A stretch of DNA of 64,000 nucleotides. It comes from Pseudomonas sp. DNDY-54 (GTDB lineage: Bacteria > Pseudomonadota > Gammaproteobacteria > Pseudomonadales > Pseudomonadaceae). Every line of letters starts with the position of its first letter. Position 1 is the first letter of the stretch. A program made the position numbers and the translations under genes. The DNA is taken from positions 2,666,001 to 2,730,000 of the forward strand of contig NZ_CP082271.1 in the NCBI RefSeq assembly GCF_019880365.1, in the 5' to 3' direction. The notes beneath the pieces are model-generated. The model was not told the DNA's origin. It was given only the letters and a program-made list of their open reading frames with translations, and made no database searches. Shown here piece by piece: positions 34,467-42,616 of this stretch.

Positions 34467-35678
34467 TTACAGCGCAGCTAACCCTCTGGCGAGATCGGCT
34501 TTGAGATCAGCCACGTCTTCCAGGCCAACCGCAACGCGAATCAAGCTGTCGCGAATACCAGCAGTCGCTCGATCTTCAGGCGAGAGCCGCCCATGAGTGG
34601 TCGACCCCGGGTGCGTAATAGTGGTTTTGCTGTCGCCTAAATTGGCCGTAATGGAGATCAGCCGGGTGGCATCGATGAAACGCCACGCACCATCACGCCC
34701 CCCCGCCACCTCGAAGCTCAGCACCGCACCGAAACCTTTCTGCTGCCGTTTCGCCAACGCGTGTTGCGGGTGGCTGGGCAGTCCGGCGTAGTAGACCTTC
34801 TCCACACCCGACTGCTGTTCGAGCCATTCAGCCAACGCCTGTGCGCTGGCGCAATGGGCTTGCATGCGCAACCGCAACGTTTCCAGTCCCTTGAGAAAGA
34901 CCCAAGCATTGAACGGACTTAACGTCGGGCCTGCAGTGCGAAGAAAGCCAACGACCTCCTTCATCTGTTCCGCTCTGCCGGCCACTACACCGCCCAGGCA
35001 ACGACCTTGCCCATCGATGTACTTGGTTGCCGAATGGATGACGATGTCGGCCCCGAGCGCCAGCGGCTGTTGCAAGGCCGGTGTACAGAAGCAGTTGTCG
35101 ACTGCGAGCATTGCGCCCTTCGCATGGCAAAGCGCTGCCAGGGCCTCGATGTCAACCAGCTCAGCCAGCGGATTGGAAGGCGATTCAACAAAGACCAGCC
35201 GAGTGTTCGGCTTGAACGCTGGCTCCCAGAGGGCTACATCCGTAAGGGGCACATAATCGACTTCTAGCCCGAAGCGCTTTAGATACTTTTCAAATAACGA
35301 GACGGTTGCACCGAATACACTGCGAGAAACCAGGACGTGATCACCCGCCGAGCACAGGCTCATCACCGTCGCCAGGATTGCGGCCATGCCTGAGGCCGTG
35401 GCCACGGCCTGCTCGGCGCTCTCCATAGCGGCGATACGCTCTTCGAATGCCCGGACCGTGGGGTTGGTATAGCGCGAATAGACATTCCCCGGCACTTCGC
35501 CAGCGAAACGCGCTGCGGCGTCGGCAGCACTTCGGAACACATAGCTGGACGTGAAGAACAGCGGTTCGCCATGCTCACCCTCAGGAGAGCGATGCTGACC
35601 CGCACGAACGGCGAGCGTATCCATGCCTACGTCGGTCAAGTCACTGTCCAGCCGGCCAGCGTCCCAGTCAGTTGCCAT
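34467..35678 (-). CDS. metZ: O-succinylhomoserine sulfhydrylase
   Basis: PLP enzyme of 403 residues in the Cys/Met metabolism family. It makes homocysteine from O-succinylhomoserine and sulfide in the direct sulfhydrylation route used by Pseudomonas. PLP-binding Lys219 lies in HSATKYIDGQGR; YSRYTNPTVRAFEERIA and the VESPSNP segment are present. The ATG at 35678 is used; an in-frame GTG four codons earlier has a poorer site. It follows purF by 46 bases, the conserved Pseudomonas order. Confidence 0.93.
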   Translation of the reverse strand: MATDWDAGRLDSDLTDVGMDTLAVRAGQHRSPEGEHGEPLFFTSSYVFRSAADAAARFAGEVPGNVYSRYTNPTVRAFEERIAAMESAEQAVATASGMAAILATVMSLCSAGDHVLVSRSVFGATVSLFEKYLKRFGLEVDYVPLTDVALWEPAFKPNTRLVFVESPSNPLAELVDIEALAALCHAKGAMLAVDNCFCTPALQQPLALGADIVIHSATKYIDGQGRCLGGVVAGRAEQMKEVVGFLRTAGPTLSPFNAWVFLKGLETLRLRMQAHCASAQALAEWLEQQSGVEKVYYAGLPSHPQHALAKRQQKGFGAVLSFEVAGGRDGAWRFIDATRLISITANLGDSKTTITHPGSTTHGRLSPEDRATAGIRDSLIRVAVGLEDVADLKADLARGLAAL

Positions 35679-35724
35679 AGTCTTATTCACCTTGGACGAG
35701 CCGGCGGCGCGGCCGGCTTGCCGA

Positions 35725-37230
35725 TCAGTTGTTGTACAGGTCGATTATGGCGCTGCCCGCAACGCCCTTTGTCTTGCTCAGATCGTTACGTGCCTGTTCG
35801 ATCTTGTGCAGGTACACCGCGTCGATATCACCGGTCACATACTTGCCATCAAACACCGCGCAATCGAAGTTTTCTATCTTCACCTTGCCGCCGCCAACCG
35901 CATCAATGAGTTCATCCAGGTCCTGATAGATCAGCCAGTCAGCACCGATCAGCTCTGCAACCTCCTCGGTACTGCGGTTATGTGCGATGAGTTCGTGTGC
36001 ACTGGGCATGTCGATGCCATAGACGTTCGGGTATCGAACAGCGGGCGCGGCGGAACAGAAATAGACGTTTTTGGCGCCTGCTTCGCGCGCCATCTGGATA
36101 ATCTGCTTGCACGTCGTCCCGCGTACGATGGAGTCATCGACCAGCATGACGTTCTTGCCACGAAATTCCAGGTCGATTGCATTGAGCTTCTGTCGTACGG
36201 ATTTCTTGCGCGCCGCCTGGCCCGGCATAATGAAGGTCCTGCCGATATAGCGGTTCTTGACGAAGCCTTCGCGGAACTTGACGCCTAGTCGGTTAGCCAG
36301 CTCCAGTGCCGCTGTACGGCTTGTGTCGGGAATCGGGATGACCACGTCGATATCGTGTTCCGGACGTTCGCGGAGAATCTTGTCCGCCAGCTTCTCGCCC
36401 ATTCGCAGGCGCGCTTTGTACACCGAAACGCCGTCCATCAGCGAGTCCGAGCGAGCCAGGTAGACGTGTTCAAAAATGCAGGGCGCGTAGTGGGGATTCG
36501 TGGCGCATTGGCGCGTGTGTAACTTGCCGTCCACAGTGATGTAAACCGCCTCACCCGGCGCAAGATCGCGTATCAGCGAAAAACCGAGAACGTCCAACGC
36601 GACGCTTTCGGAGGCGATCATGTATTCAACGCCGTGTTCGGTATGGCGCTGCCCGAACACAATAGGCCGAATCGCATTAGGGTCACGGAAACCGACGATG
36701 CCATAGCCGGTCACCATGGCCACCACCGCATAGCCTCCTACGCAACGCTCATGAACCTTGGCCACAGAGGCGAAAACGTCCTCTTCAGTGGGCTGAAGCT
36801 TGCCGCGTACAGCCAGTTCATGGGCAAAGACGTTAAGCAGCACCTCCGAATCGGAATTGGTGTTTACGTGGCGCAGGTCAGATTCGTAAATTTCTTTGGT
36901 CAACTGATCAACATTGGTCAGGTTGCCGTTGTGCGCCAGAGTGATCCCGTAAGGAGAGTTCACGTAAAACGGTTGCGCTTCGGCCGAGCTGGAGCTGCCC
37001 GCGGTGGGATAGCGGACGTGACCGATACCCATGTTGCCGACCAGACGCTGCATGTGGCGCTGCTGAAATACGTCACGAACCAGCCCGTTATCCTTGCGCA
37101 GAAACAGCTTGCCGCCATCACTGGTTACGATTCCGGCTGCATCCTGACCACGGTGTTGCAAGACGGTAAGCGCGTCATACAACGCCTGATTGACGTTCGA
37201 CTTACCGACAATGCCGACAATGCCACACAT
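35725..37230 (-). CDS. purF: Amidophosphoribosyltransferase
   Basis: First step of purine synthesis, making phosphoribosylamine from PRPP and glutamine. It has 501 residues. Cys2 is the glutaminase nucleophile (MCGIVGIVG), followed by LQHRGQDAAGI. The PRPP loop is VMLVDDSIVRGTT near residues 365-377. It lies between cvpA and metZ on the same strand. Confidence 0.97.
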   Translation of the reverse strand: MCGIVGIVGKSNVNQALYDALTVLQHRGQDAAGIVTSDGGKLFLRKDNGLVRDVFQQRHMQRLVGNMGIGHVRYPTAGSSSSAEAQPFYVNSPYGITLAHNGNLTNVDQLTKEIYESDLRHVNTNSDSEVLLNVFAHELAVRGKLQPTEEDVFASVAKVHERCVGGYAVVAMVTGYGIVGFRDPNAIRPIVFGQRHTEHGVEYMIASESVALDVLGFSLIRDLAPGEAVYITVDGKLHTRQCATNPHYAPCIFEHVYLARSDSLMDGVSVYKARLRMGEKLADKILRERPEHDIDVVIPIPDTSRTAALELANRLGVKFREGFVKNRYIGRTFIMPGQAARKKSVRQKLNAIDLEFRGKNVMLVDDSIVRGTTCKQIIQMAREAGAKNVYFCSAAPAVRYPNVYGIDMPSAHELIAHNRSTEEVAELIGADWLIYQDLDELIDAVGGGKVKIENFDCAVFDGKYVTGDIDAVYLHKIEQARNDLSKTKGVAGSAIIDLYNN

Positions 37231-37317
37231 GCAAGGAACCTCTCAGTTGGTACAGGCTGGTCCGGATGTGCCAACGGCCAACAGACCGAGGCATACCCGT
37301 TTTTTTAAGTGTTCGTT

Positions 37318-37830
37318 TCAGCCGGAAGCGTCGAGTGAGCCGGCTACCCATTGACTACCGAACCCTAGAATCACGTTCTTCGACCAATCCGCTACCAGCA
37401 GAAAATGCGGCAGCAACGTCGACTCACGCCACCATGGATCCTGCTGTACAGGCGCCAGGCTGAGCAGACCAACCAACACCACGATTAGCAGTCCGCCTCT
37501 AGCTGCGCCAAAAACCATCCCAAGAAAGCGATCCGTGCCGGAAAGCCCGGTAACACGAACCAGCTCACCGATGAGAAAGTTGATCAGCGCGCCTACCAGC
37601 AACGTCACGATGAAAAGAATTGCGCACGCTGCGATGACCTGAAAAGAAGGTGTGCTGATAAAGTCGGCGAGATGATGAGACAGCGCACCGCCAAACATCC
37701 AGGCGACAACGCCAGCGACGATCCAGGTGAGCAGTGAGAGCGCTTCTTTGACGAAACCGCGCTTCAGACTGATCAGGCTGGAGATCACAACAACGGCGAT
37801 AAACGCCCAATCGACCCAGGTGAATGTCAC
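37318..37830 (-). CDS. cvpA: CvpA family membrane protein
   Basis: 170 residues with four transmembrane helices and the family start WVDWAFIAVVVISSLISLKRGFVKEALSLLTWI. The conserved GTDRFLGMVFGAARGGL loop is present. In E. coli it is needed for colicin V production and affects the envelope. It lies directly upstream of purF, as in most gammaproteobacteria. Confidence 0.93.
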   Translation of the reverse strand: MTFTWVDWAFIAVVVISSLISLKRGFVKEALSLLTWIVAGVVAWMFGGALSHHLADFISTPSFQVIAACAILFIVTLLVGALINFLIGELVRVTGLSGTDRFLGMVFGAARGGLLIVVLVGLLSLAPVQQDPWWRESTLLPHFLLVADWSKNVILGFGSQWVAGSLDASG

Positions 37831-37958
37831 AGGGTTTCCTGCACAGGAGAAAGGCGCCGCATTTTAACAGAGCACCCGCTACGGAGTAAGCGTTAAGCGC
37901 CTCTCTTGAGCACAGGCGGTTGAAGTGAATTGAGCTTCGCCTTTAAGAAGCAGCAGGC

Positions 37959-38585
37959 TCAGCCTTGCTCTGGTTTGAAGCGTACGACAAAACCATCCAG
38001 CTTCTGCTGACGCTGCAGCTGGTCACGTAGACGATTGGCTTCCGCCCGCTCCACTAGAGGCCCGACGAAAACCCGATTCATCCCATCGGCGGTGCGGATA
38101 TAGGCGTTATATCCCTGCGAGCGTAGCGTCTGCTGCAGCTTCTCGGCATTTTCGCGACTGGAAAGGCTGGCCAGCTGTACGGACCAACTAACCGGCAGGT
38201 TCGCTGTATCAAGTCGTTTTTCTTCCGGGGTTTGACGCGTGGAAGCGTTACCTACTTGAGCAGGAGCCGGTTCTGATGCGGGTTCTGGCTCAGTAAGTAC
38301 CGGCGCCGGCTCGATGGGTGCTACCGGGGATTCTGGTTGGGCGGCCTGAGGTCCCTCTTCGATGATTTCGAACTCTTCGGGAAATGGCTCGACTTCAGGC
38401 TCCGGCACTTCGACAGGCTGTGTCTCGATCACAGGCACGGCTGGCGCATCAGGCATTTCCGGCGCGTCTACCGCAACCTGCCGACCAGCATCTTCGCGAT
38501 TGAAAAGCATCGGAACGAATATCACCGCCAGCGCAACAAGCACCAGCGCGCCGACGATACGCTGCAGTAATCCTTTATCCACCAC
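37959..38585 (-). CDS. SPOR-domain protein (DedD-like)
   Basis: 208 residues: cytoplasmic head, one transmembrane helix (IVGALVLVALAVIFVPMLF, about 10-28), a Pro/Glu-rich periplasmic linker (about 35-125), and a SPOR domain from about 133 to the end (WSVQLASLSSREN...VFVGPL...LDGFVV). It is the likely counterpart of the cell-division factor DedD, which binds septal peptidoglycan. The GTG start gives an 11-base overlap with folC. Its SPOR domain is strikingly similar to the one fused to gspD nearby. Confidence 0.9.
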   Translation of the reverse strand: MVDKGLLQRIVGALVLVALAVIFVPMLFNREDAGRQVAVDAPEMPDAPAVPVIETQPVEVPEPEVEPFPEEFEIIEEGPQAAQPESPVAPIEPAPVLTEPEPASEPAPAQVGNASTRQTPEEKRLDTANLPVSWSVQLASLSSRENAEKLQQTLRSQGYNAYIRTADGMNRVFVGPLVERAEANRLRDQLQRQQKLDGFVVRFKPEQG

Positions 38586-39879
38586 GACCTAGCCCTCCAC
38601 TCGCTGCGTGCCGATCAAGCCAAGCCAGCGCTTCAGCCACGCAATAAAAAGATCCGAACAGTACGATCTCGTCTCCATCGTCCGCCTTATTGCACTGCGC
38701 CTCTAGCGCCTGTGCGATTCCCGGATGAATAGTGACGGGCGCGCCGCGTTCCATCAATGCCGCACTGAGCTCGATAGCGGTCCGCGTACGAGGCGTCGGC
38801 AATGGACCCACTGCCCAGCTAGCGACAACGGGCAACATTTCTTCGATCACGCCGGGAAGATCTTTGTCGGCCAGCAGGCCAAATACGGCGTGTCGGCGTT
38901 CAGCCCTCTCATGCCGCCCAAGCTCACGAGCCAGATAGCCAGCGGCGTGCGGGTTGTGCGCAACGTCCAGCAACACCGACAACTCTTTACCACCCCAGCG
39001 AATCACACGACGGTCTAGCCGGCCGGTTACACGGGTGCTCCGTAGCGCCTCTGTGAGCTGCTCCGGCTGCCAGGCCGTCTCGAGCATTGCAAACGCCTGC
39101 AATGCCACCGCCGCGTTTTCCAGAGGCAACGGCAACATCGGTAGATTTTTAAGCTCTAGCGTACGGCCCGCTTGTGTCATGCCGTGCCAGTGCCAGCAGT
39201 CTACTGCTCGCTCCAAATCAAAATCACGGCCACGTACGAACAACGGCACGGTGGACTGAATCGCGCTGTTCATCATGGAGTCGGGGGGCGCAGTATCACC
39301 GCATATGGCAGGTCTAGCGGGACGAAAGATCCCGGCTTTTTCGAACGCCACGCTCTCCCGCGTCGTGCCCAGCCATTCGGCATGGTCCAGGCCGATGTTG
39401 GTTACCACGGAGACGTCGGCGTCGACCAGGTTAACCGCATCCAAACGGCCACCGAGTCCGACTTCAAGCACTACTGCGTCAAGGCGCTCACGCTCGAAAA
39501 GCCAAAAAGCGGCGAGCGTGCCCATCTCAAAATAAGTTAGGGAAACCGAGCCACGTGCGCGCTCGACTGCTTCGAACGCCTCGCACAGCGACTCATCGGT
39601 GGCATCGTCTCCGTTAATGCGAACACGTTCGTTGTAGCGCAGCAGATGGGGCGAGCTGTATACGCCCACCCTCTTGCCCTGCCCGGCCAGCATGTTGGCG
39701 ATAAACGCGCAGGTCGAGCCCTTGCCGTTTGTGCCAGTAACGGTAACGACTTGAGCGGCGGGACGTGTAAGGCCAAGCGTGGTCGCCACCGCGTGACAGC
39801 GATCGAGCCCCATCTCGATCGCTGTGGGATGCAACTGCTCGAGATAATCGAGCCAGTCTTGCAGGCTCCGCCGGGTCAT
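38575..39879 (-). CDS. folC: Folylpolyglutamate synthase / dihydrofolate synthase
   Basis: 434 residues, ATP-dependent addition of glutamate to folates. The P-loop VTGTNGKGS is at 47-55, followed by YSSPHLLRYNERVRING and the VLLDVAHNPHA segment. It overlaps accD upstream as ATGA and the SPOR gene downstream by 11 bases, so the three are co-translated. Confidence 0.96.
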   Translation of the reverse strand: MTRRSLQDWLDYLEQLHPTAIEMGLDRCHAVATTLGLTRPAAQVVTVTGTNGKGSTCAFIANMLAGQGKRVGVYSSPHLLRYNERVRINGDDATDESLCEAFEAVERARGSVSLTYFEMGTLAAFWLFERERLDAVVLEVGLGGRLDAVNLVDADVSVVTNIGLDHAEWLGTTRESVAFEKAGIFRPARPAICGDTAPPDSMMNSAIQSTVPLFVRGRDFDLERAVDCWHWHGMTQAGRTLELKNLPMLPLPLENAAVALQAFAMLETAWQPEQLTEALRSTRVTGRLDRRVIRWGGKELSVLLDVAHNPHAAGYLARELGRHERAERRHAVFGLLADKDLPGVIEEMLPVVASWAVGPLPTPRTRTAIELSAALMERGAPVTIHPGIAQALEAQCNKADDGDEIVLFGSFYCVAEALAWLDRHAASGGLGRGG

Positions 39880-40769
39880 GCGTCGGCCGTTACCCGCGCA
39901 GGTTCTGCCGGGGTAGGCAGTTGCTGCAATTGTGCGAGAAGACGTGCGAGGCGGCTTCTAAGCTCGGATCGAGGAACAATCAAGTCGATGGCACCGTGAT
40001 CAAGCAGGAATTCGCTGCGCTGGAATCCTTCAGGCAATTTCTCTCGAACCGTCTGCTCAATTACGCGCGGACCAGCAAAGCCAATCAACGCTTTGGGTTC
40101 TGCGACGATTACGTCCCCGAGCATGGCCAGACTTGCCGATACGCCACCATAAACCGGGTCGGTCAGAACGGAAATGAATGGCAAGCCCTCTTCGCGCATA
40201 CGGGCCAGCACAGCGGACGTCTTGGCCATCTGCATTAACGAAATGAGCGCCTCCTGCATCCGAGCACCGCCGGACGCAGCGAAACAAACCAGCGGACAGC
40301 GTTGCTCAAGCGCAGCATTAGCAGCTCGAACGAAGCGCTCACCAACGATCGCCCCCATTGACCCACCCATGAAGGAGAACTCAAACGCGCAGGCCACCAC
40401 CGGCATATGCATCAAAGTCCCGCGCATGGCAATAAGCGCATCCTTTTCGCCCGTCTGCTTTTGTGCAGCGGACAGGCGATCCTTGTACTTTTTACTGTCA
40501 CGAAACTTAAGACGGTCGACAGGCTCCAGTTCCGCACCAAGCTCCTCTCGCCCTTCCTTATCAAGAAAGATGTCTAAACGAGCTCGCGCGTCGATACGCA
40601 TGTGATGCTGACATTTTGGGCAGACATCGAGAGTTTTCTCGAGCTCTGGCCTATACAGGACTGCCTCACAGGACGGGCATTTATGCCACAAACCCTCGGG
40701 CACTGAGCTTTTCTGCGTTTCCGAGCGCATGATCGAAGGGATCAGCTTATCTACCAGCCAGTTGCTCAT
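39876..40769 (-). CDS. accD: Acetyl-CoA carboxylase carboxyltransferase subunit beta
   Basis: 297 residues. A four-cysteine zinc ribbon (C31, C34, C50, C53) is followed by the carboxyltransferase fold with SGGARMQEALISLMQMAKTS and PVYGGVSASLAMLGD. With AccA it makes malonyl-CoA. The ATG at 40769 is chosen over an upstream frame start because it begins the conserved NWLVDKLIP block. The stop overlaps the folC start. Confidence 0.96.
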   Translation of the reverse strand: MSNWLVDKLIPSIMRSETQKSSVPEGLWHKCPSCEAVLYRPELEKTLDVCPKCQHHMRIDARARLDIFLDKEGREELGAELEPVDRLKFRDSKKYKDRLSAAQKQTGEKDALIAMRGTLMHMPVVACAFEFSFMGGSMGAIVGERFVRAANAALEQRCPLVCFAASGGARMQEALISLMQMAKTSAVLARMREEGLPFISVLTDPVYGGVSASLAMLGDVIVAEPKALIGFAGPRVIEQTVREKLPEGFQRSEFLLDHGAIDLIVPRSELRSRLARLLAQLQQLPTPAEPARVTADA

Positions 40770-40992
40770 GCTTTTATTCTCCACAGCTTGTCAGTCCCGC
40801 GCGTAACAATTGCACGCCGGCATAATTCTCTTTGTTGCGACCGGACTCCAATCGGAGCTCAACAGCGTCGCACAAGCGATAGCCCTAAAGGGCGCTGTCG
40901 CTGATATTTAGCCCACCGCCCAACAGAGCAGTCATCAATGGTGGCTCACCATCCAACGGGTGTTTAACTGGACGGCAATGAACTCCAGCTCG

Positions 40993-41616
40993 TCACATCG
41001 CCTCTCTAACCAGCCGAATGAATTCCCGTACGCTCTCGGCATCCTTGATACCCTTGCGCACCTCCACTCCGCCGCTCACATCCACGGCGAAGGGCTGTAC
41101 TTCGGCCATAGCCCGCTGAATATTTTTCGGGTTCAACCCGCCCGCCAGAATTAAAGGCTTGGGCAGATCCACTGGAATCATCGACCAGTCAAACACCTCG
41201 CCCGTCCCACCTGGCACGCCCGCAACGAACGTATCGAGAAGTATGGCGCTTGCCCTGGAGTACCGGGCAGCCTGCGTCCGAATGTCTTCGCCCGCCTTGA
41301 CCCGCAGCGCCTTGTACCACGGACGATGAAAACCTTCGCAGTCGGCCGGCATCTCATCACCATGAAACTGCAACACGTCCAACGGCACGGCATCGAGCGC
41401 TTCGTTGAGCTCGCAACGCGAGGCGTTGACGAACAAGCCAACCGTAGTAACGAAAGGCGGCAAAGCAGCAACAATGGCACGCGCCTGTTGAATACTTACG
41501 GCCCGAGGACTTTTGGCATAGAACACCAGACCGATCGCATCCGCTCCGGCTTCAGCCGCGATAAGCGCATCCTCAACGCGGGTGATTCCACATATTTTGC
41601 TACGAACGATAGGCAA
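40993..41616 (-). CDS. trpF: Phosphoribosylanthranilate isomerase
   Basis: 207 residues from a TTG at 41616, which begins the conserved PIVRSKICGITR block. The catalytic Cys is in KICGIT and the catalytic Asp in LLDTFVAGVPGGTG. It catalyses the third step of tryptophan synthesis. Longer frames upstream have no conservation and would overlap the truA end region. No trpB/trpA lies beside it, as expected for Pseudomonas. Confidence 0.92.
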   Translation of the reverse strand: MPIVRSKICGITRVEDALIAAEAGADAIGLVFYAKSPRAVSIQQARAIVAALPPFVTTVGLFVNASRCELNEALDAVPLDVLQFHGDEMPADCEGFHRPWYKALRVKAGEDIRTQAARYSRASAILLDTFVAGVPGGTGEVFDWSMIPVDLPKPLILAGGLNPKNIQRAMAEVQPFAVDVSGGVEVRKGIKDAESVREFIRLVREAM

Positions 41617-41741
41617 CGGCAGGTACCTGTTACGGAAGACCCGGATGGTAACAAAAGCGCTACAGGCTGCAACCTGCTTCACTTGGCCGTTAAGCGAAGG
41701 AAAGGGGCGTTTACACACTCCCCTCACGATCGAACAGGTCG

Positions 41742-42614
41742 TCAGTCAGTTTCGCAAGTTCTCACATCTGGCAGGCCAGACAGGAAATGCGGACCAAGAT
41801 AGCGAGCGGGTAACTCGAATTGTTCAGGATAGTCCACCTGAACCAGATACAGACCATACGGATGCGCCGTCACGCCACCCGTTCGCCGCACTCTCGACTC
41901 CAGCACCTCTCGCGCCCATTCTACTGGCCGCTCGCCCGCACCGATGGTCATCAGTACGCCAGCAAAATTACGCACCATGTGGTGGAGAAAGGCATTAGCA
42001 CGGACGTCAATCACGATAAGGCGCCCGTGCTCAAGCAGTTCCAAATGGTGGATAGTTTTGATTGGCGATTTCGCTTGGCATTGACGCGCCCGGAACGCGC
42101 TGAAGTCATGAGTGCCAACAAATGCTTTGGCCGCTTCGCGCATACGGCTGACATCCAACGGCCGGTGGTTCCAGGTCACTTCTTCGGCGAGGTGCGCGGG
42201 TCGAATCTGATCGTTATAGATTACGTAGCGGTAACGACGCGCCATGGCACTAAAGCGCGCGTCGAAGCTCTTCGGCATCGTTTTGGCCCATGTCACGCTA
42301 ATGTCGCCAGGCAGGTTCATGTTTGCCCCCATTACCCAGGCGTGCATCGAACGTGCTACCGGCGTGTCGAAATGCACCACTTGAGCACAGGCATGAACGA
42401 GCGCGTCGGTGCGCCCCGCACAACTCAGTACGACGGGGTGTCCGCCCGCCACTTTGCTCAGCGCGCGCTCCAAAGACAGCTGGATAGATGGCACACCATC
42501 CCGCTGCCTCTGGAACCCTCGGTACCGAGAGCCCTTGTATTCAACGCCGAGCGCTATTCTGAAAACGTCAGCGGCAGCCGATGGGGCTGCCGCGTCTGGT
42601 ACTGCATCAATCAT
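41742..42614 (-). CDS. truA: tRNA pseudouridine(38-40) synthase
   Basis: 290 residues. The nucleophile is Asp70 in AGRTDALVHA. Most TruA proteins, as I recall, have Gly where this one has Leu72. The other motifs (YSRYRGFQ-like start, RARYRYVIYN, FLHHMVRNFAG) are intact. It makes pseudouridine in the anticodon arm of many tRNAs. It lies two bases after the fimV stop, so it is in one unit with fimV. Confidence 0.94.
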   Translation of the reverse strand: MIDAVPDAAAPSAAADVFRIALGVEYKGSRYRGFQRQRDGVPSIQLSLERALSKVAGGHPVVLSCAGRTDALVHACAQVVHFDTPVARSMHAWVMGANMNLPGDISVTWAKTMPKSFDARFSAMARRYRYVIYNDQIRPAHLAEEVTWNHRPLDVSRMREAAKAFVGTHDFSAFRARQCQAKSPIKTIHHLELLEHGRLIVIDVRANAFLHHMVRNFAGVLMTIGAGERPVEWAREVLESRVRRTGGVTAHPYGLYLVQVDYPEQFELPARYLGPHFLSGLPDVRTCETD

Positions 42615-42616
42615 GG

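Noticed and set aside
40875..40902. Hairpin-like sequence downstream of trpF as terminator
   Set aside because: The stem is interrupted and no T-run follows on the minus strand.
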